A DNA stretch of 64,000 nucleotides from Kitasatospora sp. GP82 (GCF_029892105.1 NZ_JARZAJ010000015.1:1-64000); one strand, 5' to 3'; counted from the first letter of the stretch, positions 1-9,400 are shown. Notes: generated by a model not told the origin, from the sequence alone. A program made the numbers and translations.

Positions 1-240
1 GTTGACTTTTGGCACGCTGTTGAGTTCTCAAGGAACGGACGCTTCCTTCGAGCCGCCTTCCAGCGGGCCCTCCGGGCGCTTCGTTCTTTCGTGTTTCCAG
101 CTTATCAGATGTTTTCCGCTCCGTTTTCCGGAGTTTCGCTCACCCGACTCGCTTTCCTTCGGCCTTTCGGCGTTTCCGACTCTATCAGATCTCTCTGACC
201 GTCTTTCACGCTTCCCGGCCTTCAGGAGGCTTTTGCCGGA
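1..240 (-). promoter_or_regulatory. rRNA operon leader (16S gene lies left of the window)
   Basis: Read on the minus strand, the first 40 bases contain TTCCTTGAGAACTCAACAG followed by GCGTGCCAAAAGTCAAC. This element lies in the transcribed leader just before 16S rRNA in streptomycetes, where it takes part in antitermination and processing. The upstream part is purine-rich (GAAAGCG, GGAAAACG, GGAAACACG) and carries two copies of ATCTGATA at plus positions 103-110 and 183-190. The 16S gene itself is not in the window, so the operon must run off the left edge. No protein-coding pattern is seen. Confidence 0.85.
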
Positions 241-270
241 ACCGGCCTGACGGCCTCTCCGACGCTTCAA

Positions 271-299
271 ACCTTAGCCGATCCCCGCTTCACAAAGCG
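271..299 (-). promoter_or_regulatory. candidate rRNA operon promoter
   Basis: On the minus strand a TAAGGT hexamer (plus 271-276) lies upstream of the rRNA leader, about 17 bases downstream of a weak -35-like CGCTTT. Streptomycete rRNA operons usually have several tandem promoters in this position. The ATCTGATA units at 103-110 and 183-190 may mark further ones. The match to consensus is partial, so the position is tentative. Confidence 0.35.
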
Positions 300-476
300 A
301 ATCCGGCCACAATCCAGAAAAACACACAACAATTCGCACCGAGATGCGACGAGGCGCAACTCAGCACGGAGAGAAGAAATGGTGTTTCAGGGGATTGGCC
401 ACCCCGGGACCGTCCGCGCCGATGCGTGTCCGGTGCTCCCTGCCGAGCGACTAGAGAACACTACCCCCATCGCCGG

Positions 477-1253
477 CTACGGGCAAACCCAACTGCCGAT
501 GATCCGGGTACATGCCTCCCGACCGGCCTTGACGTACTCACCGTTCGGGTGGTCGTTCGACGTGATCCAGTGACGGGCTGCGTCGGCATCCCGGCCACCG
601 GCCAGGTGGCGCTGCATCAGGCGGGCGTCCCGCAGCTGGTCGTCCGTGTCCACGTACCAGACCTCGTGGAGGAGGGTCCGTACCTCGGACCAAGGCGTGT
701 CCGCATTGGCGAGGTAGTTGCCTTCGGTGATGACGAGTCGGGTGTGTGGCCGGATGACGTGCCGGGCGGCGACCGGTTCGTCGAGCTCGCGGTCGAAGTC
801 GGGGGTGTACACATCGTGGAAGCGCTCGGCCAGGACTCGGCGCAGCAGAGCGACGTAGCCCCAGGCGTCGAAGGTGGCGGGTGAGCCCTTGCGGTCACGC
901 AGTCCGAGGCGTTCGAGCTGGGTGTTGGAGAGATGGAATCCGTCAAGGGGGAGGTACGCGGCGGTGCCGGTGCCGTTCAGGCGGTTGATCTCTTCGACCA
1001 GGTGGCGGGCGAGAGTGGACTTCCCCGCACCGGGCGGGCCGGCCAGTCCGAGGATGGTTCGGCCGACGCTGCGGGTACGGCTGTGCAGCAACCCGTTGGC
1101 CAGCTCGACGATCTCGGCGCGTCCGCTGATCAGGTGTGCCTCGCCGTTTCCGTCGACTGCGCGGCCGCCTTGTCCGGCGTCGCCTGCGGCAGAGAGGGAC
1201 GCGAGTCCGTCGGAGGAGGGGGTGCCGCCCTTGCGGTGGCCGTCCACATGCAT
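477..1253 (-). CDS. P-loop nucleoside/nucleotide kinase family protein
   Basis: This 258-residue protein belongs to the uridine kinase/phosphoribulokinase-like P-loop kinases. A Walker A motif GPPGAGKST lies near residue 75, followed by the YLPLDGFHL segment typical of small-molecule kinases of this group and VITEGNYL near residue 175. It should transfer phosphate from ATP to a nucleoside, sugar or pantothenate-like substrate; the substrate cannot be read from sequence. It follows the LD-carboxypeptidase stop by 31 bases on the same strand, so the two may be cotranscribed. The first 40-50 residues are glycine- and serine-rich and unlike the family, and no good ribosome binding site precedes the first ATG. 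The true start may be further in. Confidence 0.82.
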   Translation of the reverse strand: MHVDGHRKGGTPSSDGLASLSAAGDAGQGGRAVDGNGEAHLISGRAEIVELANGLLHSRTRSVGRTILGLAGPPGAGKSTLARHLVEEINRLNGTGTAAYLPLDGFHLSNTQLERLGLRDRKGSPATFDAWGYVALLRRVLAERFHDVYTPDFDRELDEPVAARHVIRPHTRLVITEGNYLANADTPWSEVRTLLHEVWYVDTDDQLRDARLMQRHLAGGRDADAARHWITSNDHPNGEYVKAGREACTRIIGSWVCP

Positions 1254-1284
1254 GGCCGCACCCTACTCACCGGGTGCCCTCGAC

Positions 1285-2241
1285 TCACCGGGTGTCCTCG
1301 CGGAGAGCCGGCTCCTCCAGCGTGAGCGTGCCCGCATCGGCGTCAAGACGGGCTGGGACGCCAAGGGGCACGGTGAGGGTGGACGGGCCGTGTCCGAAGC
1401 CGAGCTCCCAGAGAACGGGTACGCCGAGCGGGGCCAGCCGATCGAGCATGACCCTGCGCACCCGGTCGAGCGTGCCGCACCCGGCCCAGGAGCCGAGGGC
1501 GATGCCCGCGACGCCGTCGAGTGCGCCGGAGCGGAGGAGCTGCGTGAGGATGCGGTCGAGCTGGTACGGATGCTCGTTGACGTCCTCCAGGAGGAGGATC
1601 GTGCCCGCGAAGGACGGCCGCGCGGTCGGGGTGCCTCGGTCGGTGGCCAGGGCGGAGGCGCAGCCGCCCGCCGTTATGCCGCGCGCCTGCCCGGGTACCA
1701 GGGGCTCGGCGGTCGGCGAGGTGAGGATCTGGGTGTCGGCCGGGTGGAAGAGGGTGCGACGGAGGTGTTCGGCGGTCGGGCCGTCGTCGACGAAGGTGGC
1801 GCCCGAAGCCATCGGCCCGTAGAGGGTCGGGATGTCCAGGTGCTGGGCGACGGCCTCGTGCAGAACGGTGACGTCGCTGAATCCCGCCATGACCTTCGGC
1901 GGGGCCGCGCGGAGCGCGTCCCAGTCGAGCAGGTCGACCATCCGCTGCACGCCGTACCCGCCTCGGGCGCAGATGACGGCCGCGATCGTGGGATCGAGCC
2001 AGGCGCGCTGGAAGTCGGCGGCGCGAGCGGCGTCCGAACCGGCCAGGTGACTGAGCGTCGGATGGGTGTCGTGGAGGTGTTCGGACGATATGACCTCAAG
2101 TCCCCAGCTGCGGAGGATTTCGGTGCCTGCTGCGAGTCGGTCAAGGTCGACCGGGCTGCTCGGTCCGACCAGTGCGACGCGGTCGCCGGGTACCAGACGG
2201 TGTGGGCGGCGGTCGGTGTGGTGTGGCTGGCGCCGAGCCAT
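1285..2241 (-). CDS. LD-carboxypeptidase (peptidase S66 family)
   Basis: The 318-residue product matches the S66 family, cytoplasmic serine peptidases that cleave the L,D-bond of tetrapeptides during murein recycling or inactivate microcin C-like peptides. The nucleophile region reads AGFSDVT (family G-[FY]-S-D-x-T), the catalytic Glu lies in LLLEDVNE, and the catalytic His in LGFGHG. The N-terminal GDRVALVGPSSP strand is also typical. The length is normal for the family. A strong ribosome binding site, GGGGGAGGAG, lies about 7 bases before the ATG and fixes the start. It appears to be the first gene of a two-gene unit with the downstream kinase. Confidence 0.93.
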   Translation of the reverse strand: MARRQPHHTDRRPHRLVPGDRVALVGPSSPVDLDRLAAGTEILRSWGLEVISSEHLHDTHPTLSHLAGSDAARAADFQRAWLDPTIAAVICARGGYGVQRMVDLLDWDALRAAPPKVMAGFSDVTVLHEAVAQHLDIPTLYGPMASGATFVDDGPTAEHLRRTLFHPADTQILTSPTAEPLVPGQARGITAGGCASALATDRGTPTARPSFAGTILLLEDVNEHPYQLDRILTQLLRSGALDGVAGIALGSWAGCGTLDRVRRVMLDRLAPLGVPVLWELGFGHGPSTLTVPLGVPARLDADAGTLTLEEPALREDTR

Positions 2242-2438
2242 CGGCAGGCTCCTCCCCCGGGAGACGACATACGGTCATCGGACGTCAACGGTACGCCCGC
2301 TCGGGTGAGTCCGGATCACCCGAGCGGCATCGGCCGACTCGCACACCGGACCGGTTCTGCTCCATGTCGGTTCCGTTCTACGGCCGAGGTCCGGCCCTGC
2401 TCACCCTCAGGGCCGGAGCTGGCCGGAGAGCTTCGGCT

Positions 2439-3452
2439 TCACCGCATGCCCATCACCTCACGGACCTCGGCCAGCGTGACGTCTGCGACGGCGTTGGCGC
2501 GTTCGTTGCCGGCCCGGAGGACTGCGCGCAGGTGGGCGCGGTCAGCCGCGAGTTCGGCACGGCGGGCGCGGATCGGGCGCAGGTACTCGTTGACCGCTTC
2601 GGTGACGCGCCGCTTCAGCGTTGCGGAACCGCCGTCACCGATCTCCTCGGCGACGTCCTGCGGCTGGAGTCCTTCGCAGAGGGCCCCCAGCAGAAGCAGG
2701 CTGGACACTTCGGGGCGCTGTTCGGGGTCGTAGCTGATCCGCCGCTCGGTGTCGGTCTTGGCTCCTCGGATCATCTGGGCGGTCTGGTCCGTGTCCGCGC
2801 CCAGGGCGATCGCGTTGCCTCGGCTCTTGCTCATCTTGCCGCCGTCGGTGCCGAGGAGCAGCGGGGCGTCGGAGAGCAGCGCCTCGGGTGTGGGGAAGAC
2901 GGTGGTGGCGTAGCGGTCGTTGAAGCGGCGGGCGATGGTGCGCGTGGTCTCCAGGTGTGGCAGCTGGTCCTGGCCGACAGGGACGAGGTTCGCCTTGCAG
3001 AACAGGATGTCGGCGGCCTGGTGCACGGGGTAGGTGAACATCAGTCCGCTGACGGAGTTCTGCTGGGAGTGCGCAATCTCGTCCTTGACCGTGGGGTTTC
3101 GCTGGAGTTCGGCGACGCTGACCAGGCTCAGGAAGGGCAGCAGCAGCTGGTTGAGGGCGGGCACCGCGCTGTGGGTGAAGATCGTGGCCCGCTCGGGATC
3201 GACTCCGGCGGCGAGGTAGTCGAGGACGAGATCCTCCGCCCGTTCGGCGGGACGGTCCGCGGTGTCGCGATCGGTGAGCACCTGGTAGTCGGCGATGACC
3301 AGGAAGAGTTCGACTCCGAGTTGCTGCAGGCAGACCCGGTTCTGCAGGGTGCCGAAGTAGTGGCCTAGGTGGAGCGGTCCGGTGGGGCGGTCTCCGGTGA
3401 GGACTCGGTAGCGGGCCGGGTCCTGCTGGATCTGGACGGTGCTGGTCTGCAC
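2439..3452 (-). CDS. trpS: tryptophanyl-tRNA synthetase (attenuator-controlled)
   Basis: This class I aminoacyl-tRNA synthetase of 337 residues charges tRNA-Trp. The HIGH-type motif is PLHLGHYFG near residue 27 and the KMSKS loop is GGKMSKSRG near residue 207. The length is usual for bacterial TrpRS. The start is GTG, preceded by AAGGAG at good spacing. Upstream lies a leader peptide with two tandem Trp codons and a terminator hairpin, so expression should rise when charged tRNA-Trp is low. From what I recall of Streptomyces coelicolor, this arrangement marks the auxiliary, indolmycin-resistant TrpRS rather than the housekeeping one. That assignment is an inference; no resistance residue was identified here. 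Confidence 0.97.
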   Translation of the reverse strand: MQTSTVQIQQDPARYRVLTGDRPTGPLHLGHYFGTLQNRVCLQQLGVELFLVIADYQVLTDRDTADRPAERAEDLVLDYLAAGVDPERATIFTHSAVPALNQLLLPFLSLVSVAELQRNPTVKDEIAHSQQNSVSGLMFTYPVHQAADILFCKANLVPVGQDQLPHLETTRTIARRFNDRYATTVFPTPEALLSDAPLLLGTDGGKMSKSRGNAIALGADTDQTAQMIRGAKTDTERRISYDPEQRPEVSSLLLLGALCEGLQPQDVAEEIGDGGSATLKRRVTEAVNEYLRPIRARRAELAADRAHLRAVLRAGNERANAVADVTLAEVREVMGMR

Positions 3453-3579
3453 TGCGGGGTCTCCTTCGAGCGGGGTGACGGTGCGCGCGTCGACGAAGCG
3501 TCGGCGCGGCGGTGGTTGACCGGTGGCGGTTGACCGGTGGCACGTCCGTCGGTGCGGCCCGCGAAGGAAGGAAACGCAA

Positions 3580-3605
3580 CAGGGCCGCCCTTACGGACGG
3601 CCCTG
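3580..3605 (-). terminator. trpS attenuator terminator hairpin (segments 3:4)
   Basis: On the minus strand CAGGGCCGTCC, loop GTAA and GGGCGGCCCTG form an 11-bp stem (one G-U pair), followed by TTGCGTTTCC. Its 5' arm contains GCCGTCC (plus 3595-3601), which can instead pair with GGACGGC (plus 3625-3631) as an antiterminator. That segment in turn can pair with GCCGTCC (plus 3634-3640) at the end of the leader peptide. This is a complete four-segment attenuator. Confidence 0.85.
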
Positions 3606-3630
3606 TGGTCATGCTGAAGCGGGAGCCGTC

Positions 3631-3669
3631 CTAGGACGGCCACCAGCAGCGGCGTGACAGATGCTTCAT
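3631..3669 (-). CDS. trpS leader peptide MKHLSRRCWWPS
   Basis: A 12-codon reading frame, ATG to TAG, encodes MKHLSRRCWWPS with tandem TGG TGG codons. The stop codon lies beside pairing segment 1 of the attenuator. A ribosome stalled at the Trp codons would cover segment 1, let segments 2 and 3 pair, and prevent the terminator hairpin ahead of trpS. A -10-like TACCCT ends 7 bases before the ATG and there is no ribosome binding site, so the leader mRNA is probably leaderless. Confidence 0.85.
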   Translation of the reverse strand: MKHLSRRCWWPS

Positions 3670-3676
3670 GGCTTCG

Positions 3677-3706
3677 AGGGTAGCGCCTACCCGGTCGGTC
3701 TCTCCA
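3677..3706 (-). promoter_or_regulatory. candidate trpS leader promoter
   Basis: Minus-strand TGGAGA (plus 3701-3706), an 18-base spacer and TACCCT (plus 3677-3682) give a plausible vegetative promoter. The -10 box lies 7 bases before the leader-peptide ATG, so transcription would start at or next to the ATG. Confidence 0.5.
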
Positions 3707-3935
3707 CCGGTTTACCTGTCGATCCTCGATGAGCACGGCCGAGCCGCTGCCGTATTCGGCGCCGAAGGAGCTCCGATGCGACCGACGCGACCAGCGGCAC
3801 CAGCAGGACCGGTGCGAGCGGTGCGACCGCGGTCGGGAGCATGGATCACGATCCGTCAGTCTGCCGTCCCCTCTTGGCTCGTCACACGGTCGTACGGGAG
3901 GATCGTATGAACAGCATTTCGGAGGGCCCGTACCG

Positions 3936-4751
3936 ATGACCTCGCTCGACCAGTCCGCATCCGGCAACTCCTCGGACCAGCCCTCGACGGCCGGCCACGA
4001 TGCGTCGGACGCCGAGGCGACCACCGCGGCCTGGCTGCTCGCCGGGCTGGCCGGCAGACTGCGCGCGGCGTACGAACAGGGGGCCGACATCCAGTGGCTG
4101 GCGGAGGCCTGCCGACAGCCGGAGGCCGAGGTGCGGCGGCTGTTGGAGCTCGCCGGAACGGTGCTGGTGGCGTCTCCACGGAACGCGGCCTTCGACGACC
4201 CGGCGATCCTGACGGGATCACTGCAGAGTTGGCAGCAGTTCCGGCAGCTCCGGCGACCGACGCCGTCCCGCCGGTTGAGCCGTCTGCACCCGCGCCACGA
4301 GCCGGAGGTGGAGCCGGATCCGGGTGCCGGAAGCACGCCGGGCACCGGAAGCGGCGACACCGCACAGCCGTTGGCCGCCATCACGGCACCAGCTCAGGCA
4401 CAGGAGCCGACGTCCACCTCGCCGCAGACGCCGATGGGCATTCTGATCGGCGCTTCGCCGACGTATGCCGAACCCGCGACGGCCTCCGGTGCGTTGAGCC
4501 CGTGCCGGGTGCCGGTCGAGCTGGTACGGCTGAGCCGGGGGACCAGCCTGGTCGTACTGCCGTCCTGGCGCACCGCGATTGCGGTGTCCGTACCGACCGA
4601 TCCACTCCTTGCGGAGACCGGCCTGACCTTCGACGAACTGTCCGAGGCCCGGCTCACGGTACTGATGAATCCGGATGCTCTGCACGACCGTGAGCTGGAG
4701 CTGCGCGACTGGCGGACGCAGCACCGGAGAGGCGCGGGCAGCCGCAGTTGA
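3936..4751 (+). CDS. hypothetical protein with predicted N-terminal helical DNA-binding-like segment
   Basis: The 271-residue product is not one I recognise. An N-terminal helical segment (about residues 25-75, with WLAEACRQPEAEVRRLLELA) resembles a helix-turn-helix. A Pro/Gly/Thr-rich linker follows at about residues 85-160. The C-terminal 110 residues, with VPVELVRLSRG and LVVLPSWRTAIAVSVP, look like a compact beta-rich domain. The start at 3936 is chosen because GGAGG precedes it by about 10 bases. The same frame is open further upstream, but that part has no start with a ribosome binding site and overlaps the trpS regulatory region. It is divergent from trpS and convergent with the Nudix gene. 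Confidence 0.7.
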   Translation: MTSLDQSASGNSSDQPSTAGHDASDAEATTAAWLLAGLAGRLRAAYEQGADIQWLAEACRQPEAEVRRLLELAGTVLVASPRNAAFDDPAILTGSLQSWQQFRQLRRPTPSRRLSRLHPRHEPEVEPDPGAGSTPGTGSGDTAQPLAAITAPAQAQEPTSTSPQTPMGILIGASPTYAEPATASGALSPCRVPVELVRLSRGTSLVVLPSWRTAIAVSVPTDPLLAETGLTFDELSEARLTVLMNPDALHDRELELRDWRTQHRRGAGSRS

Positions 4752-4772
4752 GCCGGCCGCAGCTGTCGTCGG

Positions 4773-5312
4773 CTACGGAAGGGTCCGGCGGTGCGGCTTC
4801 CGGCTGCGTCCCTGGTTCGGCACATAGCCGAGGTGCACCGGGGCCGGCAGCTGCGCCCCGGGGCCGGTCCACAAGCTCTCCCGGACGGCCGCGAGCAGTC
4901 GGGGCAGTTGCGGCGGCCAGAGCGCCTCAGCCCTCTCGTCGGCCAGGTCGGCCGGGCTCCACCAGCGCCAGTCGAGGATCTTGTCCGCCGCGTGCACCGC
5001 GCTGACGTCACCGAGCGGCCCGCGTCTGGGGCCATGGGTGAGGAAGATGTGCTCGTGCTGTCGCACCCGGATGCCGTACCAGGTGAAGTCGTGTTCCCAG
5101 GTGCAGAGCAGCGGCCCCGGGGCGAGATCGGTCCAGCCGGTCTCCTCCTCCAGCTCGCGGCGCGCCCCCTCCTCCGGGGACTCCCCCGCCTCCGTCCCGC
5201 CACCGGGCATGGTCCAGTGCACACCGACCTCGATGTTGTCGGACCTCAGCAGGAAGACCGCACCGTCGGGGGCCAGCACCGCAGTTCGCGCCGCGTTCCT
5301 GGGAGTTCGCAT
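4773..5312 (-). CDS. Nudix hydrolase
   Basis: This 179-residue protein has a complete Nudix box near residues 38-60: GGGTEAGESPEEGARRELEE followed by ETG, fitting GX5EX7REUXEEXGU. Such enzymes hydrolyse nucleoside diphosphates linked to another group, using Mg2+ held by the box glutamates; the substrate is unknown. A GAGGGTGAG ribosome binding site precedes the ATG. The C-terminal 25 residues are basic and proline-rich and probably disordered. It ends 21 bases from the convergent gene at 3936-4751 and is transcribed away from the ATP-grasp gene. Confidence 0.92.
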   Translation of the reverse strand: MRTPRNAARTAVLAPDGAVFLLRSDNIEVGVHWTMPGGGTEAGESPEEGARRELEEETGWTDLAPGPLLCTWEHDFTWYGIRVRQHEHIFLTHGPRRGPLGDVSAVHAADKILDWRWWSPADLADERAEALWPPQLPRLLAAVRESLWTGPGAQLPAPVHLGYVPNQGRSRKPHRRTLP

Positions 5313-5442
5313 CGGCTCACCCTCGCAGAGGACACCGACACTGTCGAGCGAGAAACCGCCCTGCGGATTCGGTCACCGGACGGCGGCACGACTTCGTCCC
5401 GTCCGGCACGGGAATTCCGGTACCCGGGCGCCGCCCCGGCTC

Positions 5443-5455
5443 TAACCTGAGGCCC
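5443..5455 (+). promoter_or_regulatory. leaderless-type -10 box for the ATP-grasp gene
   Basis: TAACCT at 5443-5448 ends 7 bases before the ATG at 5456 and no ribosome binding site is present, which suggests a leaderless mRNA. A convincing -35 box was not found. Confidence 0.45.
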
Positions 5456-6349
5456 ATGCCCGTACCCGCGATCATCCTGCCTTCCGATCCGCTGGCGCCC
5501 CGCCGGCCCGATCCGCACTTCGTCTGGGAAGCCCAGCTGGTACGCGAGTTGGGTGGAGAGTACGCCCTGGTCGATCACGACGCGCTGCTCGCCGGGGACG
5601 CCGTGTCGGCGGTCCGCCGGGTGCCCGAGGGTCACGGGCCGCTCTGGTACCGGGGCTGGATGATGCCGGTACCGGCGTACGCCGCCCTCGCCACCGCGCT
5701 GGCGGCACGCGGCTGCACCCTGCTGACCTCGCCCGCCGCCTATGCCGATGCCCATGAACTTCCCGGCTGGTACTCGGTCTTCGAGGGTGCGACGCCACCG
5801 AGCGCGTGGCTGCCGGACTCCTGGCCACCCGGCACTGCGCCCGATCCCGCTGCGCTGGCCGACGCCGCACAGCGGATCGGCGGCCACGGACCGGCCGTCG
5901 TCAAGGACTACGTCAAGTCCCGCAAGCACGAATGGGCCGAAGCCTGTTACGTGCCCGAGCTGGCCGACCTGCCCGCGCTGACGAGGGTGGTCTCCCGTTT
6001 CGTGGAACTGCAAGGCGAGTTCCTGGCCGGTGGTGTGGTGCTGCGCCGGTTCGAGGAGTTCGAGCGCGACGCAGAGGGCCGGGCCGTGGAGGCCCGGGTC
6101 TGGTGGGTGGACGGCGAACCGGTCCTGATCGGCCCGCACCCCGACAGTCCGCAGACCGAGACCGACCCGGACCTCTCCGAGGTGCAGCCCCTGGTGCGCG
6201 CGCTGGGCTGCCGCTTCATCACCACGGACCTCGCACGGCGGGCGGACGGAACGGGCTGGCGGGTGATCGAGGTCGGCGACGGCCAGGTCAGCGGACTCCC
6301 GCACGGGATCGACGCCTCGCCGCTGCTGTCCTCGCTCATCGCTGCGTGA
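5456..6349 (+). CDS. ATP-grasp domain-containing protein
   Basis: The 297-residue product resembles actinobacterial ATP-grasp proteins of unknown substrate, a superfamily that joins a carboxylate to an amine or thiol through an acyl phosphate. Visible features are VVKDYVKSRKHEW near residue 145 (lysines for ATP), the acidic stretch FVELQGEFLAGGVVLRRFEEF near 185, VWWVDGEPVLIG near 215 and the metal-binding end WRVIEVGDGQVSGLP near 280. The start is set by the -10-like box directly upstream. It is a single gene, divergent from the Nudix gene and convergent with the ABC exporter. I cannot name the substrate. Confidence 0.85.
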   Translation: MPVPAIILPSDPLAPRRPDPHFVWEAQLVRELGGEYALVDHDALLAGDAVSAVRRVPEGHGPLWYRGWMMPVPAYAALATALAARGCTLLTSPAAYADAHELPGWYSVFEGATPPSAWLPDSWPPGTAPDPAALADAAQRIGGHGPAVVKDYVKSRKHEWAEACYVPELADLPALTRVVSRFVELQGEFLAGGVVLRRFEEFERDAEGRAVEARVWWVDGEPVLIGPHPDSPQTETDPDLSEVQPLVRALGCRFITTDLARRADGTGWRVIEVGDGQVSGLPHGIDASPLLSSLIAA

Positions 6350-6419
6350 CCTCTGCCTGACCGGCCCTGCCGGGTGTCGGAGCATCTCCGAGAAGAGCTC
6401 CCGTCAGGATTTGCCGGGC

Positions 6420-9400
6420 TCAGCCGACGGCCGGCACCGGCGTCGCGTGCGCGTCCCGGCCGGACTGCCCGTCCGCGACGAAGGCCCGCCACAGGGCGGC
6501 GTACGCGCCGTCCCGACACAGCAGTTCGTCGTGCGTACCGTCCTCGACCACCCGGCCCCGGTCCAGGACCACGACCCGGTCGGCGCGCTGAGCGGTCGTC
6601 AGGCGGTGGGCGATGACCAGGGTCGTCCGCCCGCCACTCAGCCGTTCTGCCGCGTTGTTGACCGCGGCCTCGGTGGCGAGGTCGAGTGCGGCGGTGGCCT
6701 CGTCGAGAAGCAGTACGTCCGGGTCGACCAGTTCGGCTCGGGCGAGCGCGATCAGCTGGCGCTGCCCGGCGGAGAGGTTCCGGCCCCGGGCGGTCACCTC
6801 GTGGTCGTAGCCGCCGGACAACTCGGTGATCATCTCGTGTGCGCCGACCGCTCGCGCCGCCGCTTCCACTTCGGCGTCACCGGCGGTGGTCCGGCCGTAC
6901 GCGATGGCCTCACGTACCGTCCCCGCGAAGAGGTACGCCTCCTGCGGGACGACTCCGAGCCGGTGCCGGTACTGCGCGAGGTCGTACCGGGTGATGTCGG
7001 TGCCGTCGATCCGGACGGTGCCGCCGGTCGCGTCGTAGAACCGGGCGACCAGCTTGACCAGCGTGGACTTCCCCGCGCCCGTCTCGCCGACCAGAGCCAC
7101 GGTCTGCCCGGCCGGGATGTGCAGGTCGATGGCCGACAGGACGTCAGAACTCCCCTCGCCGCCACCGTTGTAGGCAAAGCTGACGTTCTCGAAGCGGATC
7201 TCGCCGCGCAGCTTCCTCACCGGCAAGGGGTGTTCGGCATCGGGGGTACTGGTCGGTGTCCGCAGCAGGTCCCGGATCCGGCCGAGGCCGACGGACGCCT
7301 GCTGGTAACCGTCGAAGATCTGCGAGAGCTGGTTGACCGGGGCGAAGAAGAGGTCGATGTACAGCAGGTACGCGACCAGCGCACCGATGGTGAGCGTGCC
7401 CGTGTCCACCCGGGAGGCCCCCACGATCAGGACCAGGGCGGCGGCCACGCTGGACAGGAACTGCACGAACGGGAAGTACAGCGAGATGTACAGCTGCGCC
7501 CGGGCCCGCGCATCGCGGTACTCCAGCCCGCGTGCCACGAACCGCATCGTGTTGATGTCCTGCCGACGGAACGCCTGGACGATCCGCATACCGGCCACGT
7601 TCTCCTGGAGGTCCGCGTTGACCGTGCTGATCAGGTCCCGCGAGATCTGGTACTGCGCGGTCGACTTGCGGCGGAACACGATGGTCGCGACGACCAGCAG
7701 TGGGAGCACCGTGAACACGACCAGGGCCAGGCCCGCGTCGATGATCAGTAGCGCGACCAAGATCCCGAAGAAGGTGAGCACGCTGATCACGGCGGTGACG
7801 ACGCCGGTCTGCAGGAAGCTGGAGATGGAGTCCACGTCGGTGGTCATCCGCGTCATGATCTTGCCGGACAGCTCGCGCTCGTAGTAGTCCAGACCGAGCC
7901 GGTTCAGGTGAGCGAAGATCTTGAGCCGCAGGGTGTAGAGGACGCGCTCCCCGGTCCGTCCGCTGACTCTGGTCTCCGCGCTCTGGACCAGCCAGTCGAA
8001 CAGGACGACCACGAGCGCAGCCAGCGCGGCCGCCGCCACCCCGGTCATCGCGGCCCTGCTGACACCGTTGTCGATGCCGTGCCGGATCAGTACCGGGAGG
8101 ACGAGCCCGGCGGCGGCGTCCAGGGCGACCAGCAGCAGTGCCAGTGCCAGTGGACGGCGGAAGGGCGCCAGCAGACGGCGGAGGCTGAAGTCGGGATCGC
8201 CCGCCTCGGCGGCGGGGACCGGGATGTCCGGGGTGTCGGTGGCGGGCGGCAGCACGGCCACCTTGGCGAGCAGTTCCGGCGACGCCGCCTTGTCCTGCCT
8301 GCTCTGCGTGCTCCGGCTCTGCGTGCCCGCCGTGTCCTGCGGCTCCTGCCGGTGCGGCGCGCCGTCAGCGGGAGCGGCGGCAGGACTGGCGGCCGGACCG
8401 GTGGCCGGACCGGTGGCGGCCGGACCGGTGGCGGGCTGTCCGGCAGTGGGTTGTCCGGTCGCGGCACCGGCGCCGAGGGCGGCGGTGCCGAAGTCGGTGA
8501 TCAGCGCTCGGTACTGGGGACATCGGCGTTCGAGTTCCTCGTGACTGCCTATGTCGATCAGACGGCCTCGGTCCAGGACGGCTATCCGGTCGGCGAGGTG
8601 CAGCGTGGACCTGCGGTGGGCGATGAGGAGCGTGGTCCGGCCGGCCATCACGCTGCGCAGCGCCTCGTGGATCTCCGCCTCGATCTGCGGATCCACTGCG
8701 GAGGTCGCGTCGTCCAGCAACAGCAGCCGCGGGTCGCTCAGGATCGCGCGTGCGAGGGCTATGCGCTGGCGCTGGCCGCCCGACAGGGTGAGTCCCTGCT
8801 CGCCGACCTTGGTGTCATAGCCGTCGGGGAGCCCACGGATGAAGCCGTCGGCCTGCGCGGCCCGGGCTGCCGCCTCGATCTGATCGTCGGTCGCATCAGG
8901 GCGGCCGTAGGCGATGTTGACCCGGACGCTGTCGGAGAAGAGGAAGCTGTCCTCGGGGACGATGCCCACGGCACCCCGCACCGAGTCGAGGGTGAGATCG
9001 CGCAGGTCGTGACCGTACAGCCGGACGCTGCCCGCAGTCGGGTCGTAGAACCTGGGTACGAGCTGCGCGACCGTCGACTTGCCCGAACCGGAGGCACCGA
9101 TCAGCGCCAGGGTCTCCCCCTCGGCCAGTTCGAGACTCAGCTGCCTGAGGACGAGCCCACCACCGAGCCCACCACCGAACTCGTCACCGAACTCGTCACT
9201 GAACTCGCCACCGAGCTCACCGTCCTGCGAACCGCCGAAGCCGAAGTCCACCCGGTCGAACTGGAGCGCGGGTGCGCCCGGGACGGCGGACACCGGAGCC
9301 GTCGCGGTGCCTGCGGCCGAGGCATCGGTGCGAGCACGGTCACTACGGTCGCTGCGGTGCTGGTCCGTGGCGGACAGGACCAGGCCTGCCGCGTCCGGAC

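Noticed and set aside
874..2733. 619-codon open frame on the plus strand
   Set aside because: It lies antisense to the kinase, LD-carboxypeptidase and trpS genes, which have clear motifs and ribosome binding sites. It is Arg/Pro-rich shadow coding.
3510..3720. T-box riboswitch upstream of trpS
   Set aside because: No T-box core was seen, and a leader peptide with tandem Trp codons plus four pairing segments explains the region fully.
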